In this document: one piece after another, positions 1 through 4,517 of the stretch | Position numbering within the stretch: position 1 is the stretch's first letter | Layout of the letters: each line of letters opens with the position of its first letter | From: Acidobacteriota bacterium | Lineage (GTDB): Bacteria; Acidobacteriota; Polarisedimenticolia; J045 | Direction of reading: 5' to 3' | DNA: 9,963 nt | Assembly: GCA_027001345.1 (NCBI GenBank) | Contig: JALTMS010000641.1 | Coordinates: forward strand, 1 to 9,963 | Program-made: the position numbers and the translations under genes | The notes under the pieces: generated by a model | Databases searched by the model: none | The model's input: the letters and a program-made list of their open reading frames with translations, nothing else | Told to the model about the DNA's origin: nothing

Positions 1-11
1 GTCCGAAACAG

Positions 12-23
12 GCCGAAAAAAAG
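12..23. repeat. 12-bp direct repeat, left copy
   Basis: The sequence gccgaaaaaaag here is repeated exactly at 205-216, on either side of the inverted repeat 23-207. On the minus strand both copies form a T7 tail followed by CGGC, so the repeat may be two terminator tails rather than a target-site duplication. Confidence 0.6.
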
Positions 24-207
24 GCTCTGCTCGGCGATGTGTGGGTATTGCCGCCGGAGAAAGCATTGCCGGCGACACCGTGCTCTCTCGCCGCACGCTC
101 GTCTCGACACCCTCCGGTCCGCACCGATCCGCCGCCAAGGTGCTGCCAACCATCTGCCTGGACGCCGTGTGCCTGGCGGCCGTACCCACACACTGTCAAG
201 GAGAGCC
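23..207 (-). ncRNA. Candidate structured RNA or near-palindromic element with a U7 tail
   Basis: Arms 23-55 and 175-207 are inverted repeats: 26 of 33 positions pair by Watson-Crick rules, including a 10-bp run at 38-47/183-192 and 6-bp ends (23-28/202-207). Read on the minus strand, the outer stem is followed directly by seven T (22-16). Inside, 71-79 can pair with 139-147, leaving an asymmetric bubble of 27 and 15 nt. Length (185 nt) and shape (closing stem, bubble, apical stem) resemble 6S RNA, but I recognise no diagnostic 6S or SRP sequence. No promoter is visible upstream on the minus strand, where the terminator of the preceding gene lies. A small mobile element is the main alternative, because a 12-base direct repeat (12-23 and 205-216) flanks the segment. 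Confidence 0.35.
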
Positions 208-216
208 GAAAAAAAG
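205..216. repeat. 12-bp direct repeat, right copy
   Basis: Exact copy of gccgaaaaaaag at 12-23. It overlaps the T tract of the terminator at 207-239 and the outer arm of the inverted repeat 23-207, so its origin is ambiguous. Confidence 0.6.
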
Positions 217-239
217 CCCGCCGCTGGCTGCGGCGGGCT
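207..239 (-). terminator. Rho-independent terminator of the 262-801 gene
   Basis: A perfect 10-bp GC-rich stem (215-224 with 230-239, loop 225-229) is followed on the minus strand by seven T (215-209). It begins about 22 nt after the stop codon of the minus-strand gene ending at 262. Read on the plus strand there is no T tract, so it acts in one direction. Confidence 0.9.
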
Positions 240-261
240 CTTGGGGCATCTCGATCGTCTG

Positions 262-801
262 CTACGGCTCGGACTGACTCGGCGGCGGCAGATCCCGTCG
301 GGTGGGGTTGTCGCCGGTGACGTCGTCGGCGGCGACGGCCACGACCACCGCAGTGGCCAGCAGGGTCACCGTCGCGCCCAGGGGCGTGGAGATCCAGACC
401 GCGGTGGCGCCGGCTGCAGCGGGGGCCGTGGCGTCCTCACCCGGTCGCAGCGGAGGCAGGGCCAGGGCGACCTCGCCACTGGCTGCCGCCGAGGTGCTGA
501 TCGGCGCCGCGGCCAGCGGCGCGCCCTGCTGGTCGAAGATCACCAGGGTGTAGTCCCCTTCGGGCAGGGTCTGGAAGCTGAATCGGCCCCGCCGGTCCGT
601 CGTAGCGCGGGCGACGGCTTGCTTCGCACCCTCGGGAACGGCCTGGACCAGGATGTCGGGCAAGGGCGTGTGGAGATCGGCGGCGAAGACCCGTCCCTCG
701 AGGGGATGGGCAGGAGCGGGTTCCGCCAGGGCGAAGAACGGGCCCAGGGCGAGCAACCCAGCCAGCAGAACGGTCAGACTACGACGGATGGGGATATTCA
801 T
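262..801 (-). CDS. Exported protein with carboxypeptidase-regulatory-like domain
   Basis: 179 aa. Residues 1-26 form a signal peptide: basic NIPIRR, a hydrophobic stretch, then ALA before EPAPAH. Residues about 33-118 look like a carboxypeptidase regulatory-like (transthyretin-type) beta domain: EGRVFAADLHTPLPDILVQAV, then TTDRRGRFSFQTLPEGDYTLVIFD, the usual 'G.F.f..lp.G.Y.l.v' pattern. An Ala/Pro-rich linker leads to a hydrophobic segment at about 136-156 that could be a C-terminal membrane anchor, then a short polar tail. Such domains are usually structural or binding modules on surface proteins; the partner here is unknown. The ATG at 801 has GGGAGGA about 10 nt upstream. The gene diverges from pyrE and ends at a strong terminator. 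The domain call is by pattern only. Confidence 0.8.
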   Translation of the reverse strand: MNIPIRRSLTVLLAGLLALGPFFALAEPAPAHPLEGRVFAADLHTPLPDILVQAVPEGAKQAVARATTDRRGRFSFQTLPEGDYTLVIFDQQGAPLAAAPISTSAAASGEVALALPPLRPGEDATAPAAAGATAVWISTPLGATVTLLATAVVVAVAADDVTGDNPTRRDLPPPSQSEP

Positions 802-911
802 GGAACGCTGATCCTCCCAGCAATCGCGCGGCCCACCTGCGGGCTACGGCTGGAGCGGCTACCATCACTGCGCCTCGTGGCGCCATGGCACTGAACACGC
901 TGATTAAGATA

Positions 912-946
912 GAGCCAACCGGACGATAAATCCCGTCCAGTGGCTC
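912..946 (+). promoter_or_regulatory. Two-part hairpin in the pyrE leader
   Basis: GAGCCA (912-917) pairs with TGGCTC (941-946), and inside it GGACG (921-925) pairs with CGTCC (934-938), with small internal loops. It lies 67 nt before the pyrE ATG in the divergent region. No run of T follows on either strand and I see no PyrR-binding consensus. It could be a leader regulatory structure or a DNA dyad serving as an operator; its role is unknown. Confidence 0.4.
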
Positions 947-1013
947 CCTTGCCTCGCTTCGAGACGGAAACGATGACATACAACCGGACATCTTTGCAAA
1001 GGGCAGGGCAATC

Positions 1014-1583
1014 ATGGATCGGGAAAAAATGCGGCAGCGACTGGCAAAAGTCCTGCGGGAACAGTCTCTCGAGCGGGGCCACTTCGTTCTGGCCAGCGGC
1101 AAGACCTCCGACTACTACCTCGACTGCCGGCGTACGACACTCCACCCCGCCGGCGCGTTGCTGGTCGGGCGGCTGCTCTGGCAGGCGATCGTCGAGCAGG
1201 GCTGGAAGCCCGCGGCGGTGGGAGGGCTGACCCTCGGGGCCGATCCGGTGGCCACCGCGGTCGCCATCGCCTCCGAACTCGAGGGGCAGGGTGTCGGGGC
1301 CTTCATCGTGCGCAAGCAGGTCAAGTCCCACGGCGCCCGGCGCCGGATCGAGGGACAGGTACCCGCCGGCGGTGCAGTGGTGCTGCTCGAAGACGTGGTC
1401 ACCACCGGGGGCAGCACCCTCGAAGCCGCCGCCTGCGTGCGGGAAGCCGGTCTGACCGTGCTCGGGGCCCTGGCCGTGGTGGACCGCGAAGAGGGAGGCG
1501 CCGAGGCCCTGGCCACTGCCGAGATTCCCTTCCGGGCCCTTTTCACCGCCCGGGAACTCCTCTCCGGCGGCCAGCCGGGATGA
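1014..1583 (+). CDS. pyrE: Orotate phosphoribosyltransferase
   Basis: 189 aa, a usual length for short bacterial OPRTs. The enzyme joins orotate to PRPP to give orotidine 5'-phosphate, the fifth step of de novo pyrimidine synthesis, in the cytoplasm as a dimer. Visible motifs: SGKTSDYYLD (29-38), typical of the OPRT N-terminus; the mobile catalytic loop RKQVKSHG (100-107) with Lys101, Lys104 and His106; and the PRPP-binding motif LLEDVVTTGGST (124-135). The ATG at 1014 is preceded by a weak purine-rich site (AGGG, 1004-1007) and the protein starts as expected (MDREKMRQRLAKVL). The last codons (QPG-stop) lie inside a repeat that recurs at 4451-4515, so the C-terminal end may have been set by that element. 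No other pyr gene is nearby. Confidence 0.95.
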   Translation: MDREKMRQRLAKVLREQSLERGHFVLASGKTSDYYLDCRRTTLHPAGALLVGRLLWQAIVEQGWKPAAVGGLTLGADPVATAVAIASELEGQGVGAFIVRKQVKSHGARRRIEGQVPAGGAVVLLEDVVTTGGSTLEAAACVREAGLTVLGALAVVDREEGGAEALATAEIPFRALFTARELLSGGQPG

Positions 1584-1640
1584 TGCGTGAGCGCTTCGGC
1601 TGCCGGCCCTCCGCACGCTGAAGCTTGATCGGTCATCCGG
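1572..1640 (+). repeat. Structured dispersed repeat, copy 1
   Basis: Matches 4451-4515 on the same strand at about 52 of 65 aligned positions, with gaps of 1 and 3 nt. Shared blocks: CAGCCGG at the start, CGTGAGC-N-CTTCGGCTGC in the middle, and TTGAT then TCATCCGG at the end. It can fold: an outer CCGG-AT/ATCCGG stem, then GCGTG (1585-1589) with CACGC (1614-1618), then AGC/GCT. The first 12 nt are the last four codons of pyrE, including its stop. Confidence 0.75.
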
Positions 1641-1703
1641 GCGAGTCCCACGGCGAAAAGTGGCGGTCCATGGGCGCCATTGGCCGGACAGCCTGTCCGC
1701 ATG

Positions 1704-1722
1704 CCGGACGAAGACCGTCCGG
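1704..1722. promoter_or_regulatory. 7-bp inverted repeat upstream of the sigma-54-like promoter
   Basis: CCGGACG (1704-1710) and CGTCCGG (1716-1722) are perfect complements around a 5-nt spacer. Further GGAC/GTCC half-sites lie at 1684-1700. This is about 80-115 bp before the inferred start site, where activators of sigma-54 promoters commonly bind. It could equally be a terminator-like hairpin for pyrE, although no T tract follows. Confidence 0.35.
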
Positions 1723-1734
1723 ACACTTCCTTGC

Positions 1735-1749
1735 TGACTTCGTAAGTCA
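1735..1749. promoter_or_regulatory. Palindrome TGACTT-CGT-AAGTCA, operator-like
   Basis: A perfect 6+6 dyad with a 3-nt spacer, followed by a seven-A tract (1753-1759), directly upstream of the candidate sigma-54 promoter. The arrangement suggests a regulator site plus bent DNA. The regulator is unknown. Confidence 0.4.
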
Positions 1750-1772
1750 TTGAAAAAAAGCACTTTGTGTCT

Positions 1773-1788
1773 TTGCACGGCTCTTGCA
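1773..1788 (+). promoter_or_regulatory. Candidate sigma-54 (-24/-12) promoter
   Basis: TTGCACG (1773-1779), four bases, then TTGCA (1784-1788). The sigma-54 consensus is TGGCACG-N4-TTGCW, so only one base differs, although it is in the important GG pair. The spacing is exact. The inferred start, near 1799, would give a leader of about 27 nt before the ATG at 1827, with room for the ribosome binding site at 1812-1820. Confidence 0.45.
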
Positions 1789-1826
1789 CTCCCTGCTGGC
1801 ACCAAGGAAAGGGAAGGAAGCCGCCG

Positions 1827-2261
1827 ATGCACAGACAAACCGCGTACAAGGAAGCCGCGCAGGAAAACCTCCTCGACGAACTGACCCGGCTCGTGGGCCG
1901 CCCGATGCCGGTGGTTCGTGAGGCGCTAGCGCGCCTGCTGGGCGTATTCAGCGGCGAGGTCGAGGCGGGAACTGCCCGCGGCCTGAGCCCCTATCCGATG
2001 ACCGCCTGGAAAGCCCTGGCCCCTGAGACCGCCGTGGCCGAGCAGAGCTGGATGGCCATCGCTTCAGCGGGGCTGCAGCCCGAGGAGGTCTTCACGGCGA
2101 TGGCGGTGATCGACGACCACGTGCGTCGCTACTACGGCAACGATGCCTGGAGCCGGGCTGGCGAGTGGAGCAGCCGACTGGCCCGCCGCCACGGCCTCGA
2201 AGTGGCCACTGTCCGGCCTTCCTCCTCACCCCTGGCCCGGGTTCGGGCGGCCCTGCTCTGA
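1827..2261 (+). CDS. Uncharacterised small protein
   Basis: 144 aa, not recognised. The ATG at 1827 is chosen over an in-frame start at 1767 because GGAAGGAAG (1812-1820) sits 6 nt before it, and because the upstream part would overlap the candidate promoter. No signal peptide or membrane segment is visible; the protein looks soluble and mostly helical. Features: an acidic/basic amphipathic start (HRQTAYKEAAQENLLDELTRL), a central KALAPETAVAEQSWMAIASAGLQPEEVFTAMAVIDDHVRRYYG, and a basic C-terminus. It stands alone between pyrE and a 359-nt gap. A candidate sigma-54 promoter with upstream palindromes suggests activator-dependent expression, which is inference. Codon use looks like that of its neighbours. 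Confidence 0.75.
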   Translation: MHRQTAYKEAAQENLLDELTRLVGRPMPVVREALARLLGVFSGEVEAGTARGLSPYPMTAWKALAPETAVAEQSWMAIASAGLQPEEVFTAMAVIDDHVRRYYGNDAWSRAGEWSSRLARRHGLEVATVRPSSSPLARVRAALL

Positions 2262-2355
2262 GCCCACGACGTTCACCAGCCCTTCGCCAAAGCCGTCGCA
2301 AGTGACCGCTGGCCGGGCGCCTGGGATCGAAGGCGCGTCGATGGGGTGGCCGGGG

Positions 2356-2522
2356 ATGCCTTCCACCGTGGAGCGAAGAATGTTTACGCCACTTTTTCTC
2401 CCCGTTTTGACCCTCTTTTAAGAGGTCTGGAGAGCGCATCGCGGCCGAATGTCCCGATGTTTACGTCTGACTATCGCCCCCAGGCGAGACGTGCACATTC
2501 TTCGCTCCACGGTGGATACCTT
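2356..2522. mobile_element. MITE-like inverted-repeat element
   Basis: Arms 2362-2383 and 2495-2516 are perfect 22-bp inverted repeats, and similarity continues inward (TTACGCC against GCACGTC). Just outside are ATGCCTT (2356-2362) and ATACCTT (2516-2522), direct repeats with one mismatch, like a target-site duplication. The interior is only about 111 bp and encodes nothing. These are hallmarks of a miniature inverted-repeat transposable element, but no partner transposase is in the window. An RNA switch or an invertible segment are alternatives. Confidence 0.45.
2457..2498 (+). promoter_or_regulatory. Local hairpin competing with the long inverted repeat
   Basis: ATGT-TT-ACGTCT (2457-2468) pairs with AGACGT-GC-ACAT (2487-2498), and CGCC (2475-2478) with GGCG (2483-2486) inside it. 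The downstream strand (2487-2498) is also part of the arm that pairs with 2362-2388, so the two folds exclude each other, as in an attenuator. Whether this is functional is not known. Confidence 0.35.
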
Positions 2523-2620
2523 CCCCCTCCGGGGAGGTCGGTTGACGGAGGAGAGGAAAAAACGACCGCAGGGCCCTAGATTCGATTTCGGGTCGCAGAG
2601 TTCCCGCGGAGCAGAGAAAG

Positions 2621-3028
2621 ATGGTCGAGTCCAAAGTCGGTTCCAGTCGTTCCAGAGAGCTTCGAAAGCACCTCGCCGAGCGTTTCGATCTTGATCCGGG
2701 AACGGTCAGCGCCGCGCTGATGACCCTGGTCGGCGCGATCCACGATCGCTTGCCCCGTTCCGTGGAGGTCAGCCTGGTCTCCTGGATCCCCGAGACCTGG
2801 GGTTTCCTCCAGGAGGACGGACGAGAACTGTTCGGCTCTGCCGTCCGAGGTGAGGCGGCGATCGAGGAGCGCCTGGTGGCCGCCGGGCTCAGGCAAGACC
2901 AGGCCGCGGCATTTGCTGCCGAGTTGGTGGCGTTTCTCGAGCGGCGCTGCGGGCGGGCCCTGGCCGAGGCCATGCGGCGGCGGGTCCCCGAACTGGCCAG
3001 CTTCGAGCAGGCTGTCTCCGCCAGCTGA
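2621..3028 (+). CDS. Uncharacterised helical protein
   Basis: 135 aa, not confidently recognised. GGAG (2608-2611) lies 9 nt before the ATG. It is soluble, without a signal peptide, and reads as alpha-helical. Two halves have a similar pattern: VSAALMTLVGAIHDRLPRSV followed by SLVSWIPETWGFLQ, and AAAFAAELVAFLERRCGRAL followed by AMRRRVPELASFE. Both run from a small/hydrophobic helix into a second helix ending in a Pro-Glu turn. This resembles the duplicated architecture of DUF2267/DUF2780-type families, but the assignment is a guess. It is followed after 75 nt by the Coa1-like gene on the same strand, which may be co-transcribed. The unusual inverted-repeat region lies directly upstream. Confidence 0.75.
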   Translation: MVESKVGSSRSRELRKHLAERFDLDPGTVSAALMTLVGAIHDRLPRSVEVSLVSWIPETWGFLQEDGRELFGSAVRGEAAIEERLVAAGLRQDQAAAFAAELVAFLERRCGRALAEAMRRRVPELASFEQAVSAS

Positions 3029-3103
3029 TCCTTTGCAGAAAGCCATTTCCGGCGTAGTTTTGCCGCGGCAAGTCGAGTGTCGACGTGGGCGCGGGAGTGG
3101 CGA

Positions 3104-3538
3104 ATGACGCAGGCAGTCATCGACGATGGGGCGGTGCGGCGCAAACCGCGCACCGGAGTTTCCCGGCTCTTCCTGGCGGCCTTCCTGCTCGCCTTCTGTG
3201 CGGTGGTGGTCGCCGGGGCGCTGTGGGTAGTGGGCGTGACTTCGCCCAGCGCCCTGCGCCTGCGTCTGAGCGAGCCCTATCACCTGGCCACCAGCCTGGC
3301 TGCCCGGCACCCACTGGTCGTCGAGCACCTGGGCGCGATCGAGAGCTACGGCCCGCCCAGCGGACAGCTCGACGGAGCCGGCGGCGTGGGATGGTGCGAA
3401 TTGAAGCTCTGGGTCCACGGCTCGAGGGCCGATGGCCTGCTCGAGGTGCGCCTCGATCGCCGTAGCGGGCAGTGGTTCTGGGGCTGGGCCAACCTCCGTC
3501 TCGACGACGGCCAGTTGATTACTCTCGATACTCCTTGA
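3104..3538 (+). CDS. Membrane-anchored Coa1-like protein
   Basis: 144 aa. The ATG at 3104 is preferred to the in-frame GTG at 3077 because GGGAG (3093-3097) lies 6 nt upstream. A basic N-terminus (RRKPRTGVSR) is followed by one membrane helix at about 20-45, so most of the protein faces the periplasm. The rest resembles the Coa1/Tim21-like fold of cytochrome oxidase assembly factor 1: RLSEPYHLATSLAARHPLV, then EHLGAIESYGPPSGQLDGAGG (the family's 'lG.pi..g....G..n..g' region), then ELKLWVHGSRADGLLEVRLDRRSGQWFW ('G..gkG.l.v.a....g.W'). In bacteria such proteins are mostly uncharacterised, and no oxidase genes are seen here. The end overlaps the convergent hydrolase-like gene by 20 bp. Confidence 0.75.
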   Translation: MTQAVIDDGAVRRKPRTGVSRLFLAAFLLAFCAVVVAGALWVVGVTSPSALRLRLSEPYHLATSLAARHPLVVEHLGAIESYGPPSGQLDGAGGVGWCELKLWVHGSRADGLLEVRLDRRSGQWFWGWANLRLDDGQLITLDTP

Positions 3539-4376
3539 GGAAATCGATCAGCACCTGGAAGGCCCGCTGCTGGGCATCCTCGCTCCAGCCCGTGGCCAGG
3601 GGATCGAAGAGATCGGTACCCGCGCCCTCGACGGCTTCCACTCGAGCTTCGATTCCAGCCCCGTCGAAGGCCTCGGCGATCAGCCGGCGCTGGTCCGCAT
3701 GGAAGATGCTGCTCGCCCCCCCCACCAGCAGCAGCACGGGCGCTCGGCATCCTTCGAGGGCCCGAGGGTCCCATTCGAGCATGGTGGAGTCGAGGGCCAC
3801 GGCAGCGACCCCCTCGGGACGCTGGCGAGCCCAGGCATAGGCCCAGTAGCCGCCCACGGCACTGCCGAAGATCGCCACCTTCTCGGCGCTGGTGCGCGGG
3901 TCGCTGCGCACGCGTCGAGCGGCGGCGTCGATCAGAGCCAGGGCGCGTTCCTCGGCGACGCCCTGCTGGAGTTCCTCGACGGCCAGACGGTGGCGGGGTT
4001 CGACACCATCGAAGAGATCCGGTACCACCACGAGGAAACCCGCGGCGGCCAGCCGGCGGGCCTGGTCACGGATCTCCGGACTGACGCCCCAGCGGCTGGG
4101 CACCAGCAGCAGCGGGGCGAGGTCGCTGTCCTCCTCGGCACCGATCACCAGCAGACGGCCAGCGGGCTCGAGGCCGGGAGCTTTCTCCCACACGCCCGGC
4201 TTGCCCGGATCGGCGGGCTGGGGACTGTCCGGCGGAGGCTGGATGATCGAGGCCAGTGGTCGGCCGAAGGAGAGTTCGTCCTCACCCTTGCCCTTGTCTG
4301 CGGCGCCACAGCCAACGCTCGACACCAGGCCTGCCGCAGCGACGATCAACAGCAGCCGCACGAGTACCAGCTTCAT
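3519..4376 (-). CDS. Dienelactone-hydrolase-like lipoprotein, probably catalytically inactive
   Basis: 285 aa. The ATG at 4376 is chosen over an in-frame GTG at 4409 because GGAGGAAGGGAG lies between them, placed to serve the ATG. A lipoprotein signal runs MKLVLVRLLLIVAAAGLVSSVGC with Cys23; Ser at the -3 position is unusual. After a Pro-rich linker comes an alpha/beta-hydrolase domain of dienelactone hydrolase type: LLLVPSRWGVSPEIRDQARRLAAAGFLVVVPDLFDG (90-124), VAIFGSAVGGYWAY (167-180) and VEGAGTDLFDP (249-259). The expected catalytic residues appear replaced: Glu by Ser94, Cys by Ala173, Asp by Ser at 222-223 and His by Thr254. It may bind ligand or act as a scaffold at the membrane. A shifted nucleophile (Ser172) is possible but fits the elbow motif poorly. 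Confidence 0.85.
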   Translation of the reverse strand: MKLVLVRLLLIVAAAGLVSSVGCGAADKGKGEDELSFGRPLASIIQPPPDSPQPADPGKPGVWEKAPGLEPAGRLLVIGAEEDSDLAPLLLVPSRWGVSPEIRDQARRLAAAGFLVVVPDLFDGVEPRHRLAVEELQQGVAEERALALIDAAARRVRSDPRTSAEKVAIFGSAVGGYWAYAWARQRPEGVAAVALDSTMLEWDPRALEGCRAPVLLLVGGASSIFHADQRRLIAEAFDGAGIEARVEAVEGAGTDLFDPLATGWSEDAQQRAFQVLIDFLKEYRE

Positions 4377-4417
4377 CCGAGTCGCTCCCTTCCTCCGGTC
4401 AGATCTCACGGGCAGGG

Positions 4418-4423
4418 ATTATG
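4418..4423 (-). promoter_or_regulatory. Possible -10 element for the hydrolase-like lipoprotein
   Basis: CATAAT on the minus strand, one base from TATAAT and immediately preceded by TG. It lies about 42 nt before the ATG at 4376, in an otherwise GC-rich spacer. No recognisable -35 box is present at the usual distance, so the call is tentative. Confidence 0.35.
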
Positions 4424-4450
4424 CACGAAGCGAGGCGTGCCGGCAGGGCT

Positions 4451-4515
4451 CAGCCGGATCCTTCGTGAGCCCTTCGGCTGCGCGTCCCCGCCACGAAGAT
4501 TGATGGATCATCCGG
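4451..4515 (+). repeat. Structured dispersed repeat, copy 2
   Basis: Partner of 1572-1640 in the same orientation. Folding as a transcript: CCGGAT (4454-4459) with ATCCGG (4510-4515), CTTCGTG (4461-4467) with CACGAAG (4492-4498), and AGCC (4468-4471) with GGCT (4476-4479). At one stem position copy 1 has G-C where copy 2 has T-A, a compensatory change. It ends 2 nt from the coaE stop codon on the opposite strand and lies upstream of the hydrolase-like gene. Confidence 0.75.
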
Positions 4516-4517
4516 AC

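Larger units (their letters stand above)
2262..2620. other. Intergenic region rich in inverted repeats
   Basis: 359 bases with no gene. It contains a 6-bp hairpin GCGCCT/AGGCGC (2317-2322/2331-2336), the MITE-like element at 2356-2522, a hairpin at 2409-2427 (GAC-CTCTT/AAGAG-GTC) and another at 2518-2538 (ACC-TCCCC/GGGGAGGT). No T tract follows any of them, so no conventional terminator is seen for the preceding gene, and no clear promoter for the next. Confidence 0.7.

Noticed and set aside
193..198. TTGACA on the minus strand as a -35 box for the structured segment
   Set aside because: The -10 position 17 nt on is GC-rich with no TAnnnT, and the start would fall inside the stem arm.
37..894. 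285-codon plus-strand open frame
   Set aside because: It runs opposite the signal-peptide protein at 262-801 and through its terminator. The sequence is Arg/Gly-rich shadow with no recognisable domain.
1796..1801. TGGCAC as an alternative sigma-54 -24 box
   Set aside because: No TTGC -12 box follows at the right distance, and it would leave too little room before the ribosome binding site.
798..1838. Minus-strand frames opposite pyrE
   Set aside because: pyrE is unambiguous on the plus strand; these frames have no motifs and end in neighbouring genes.
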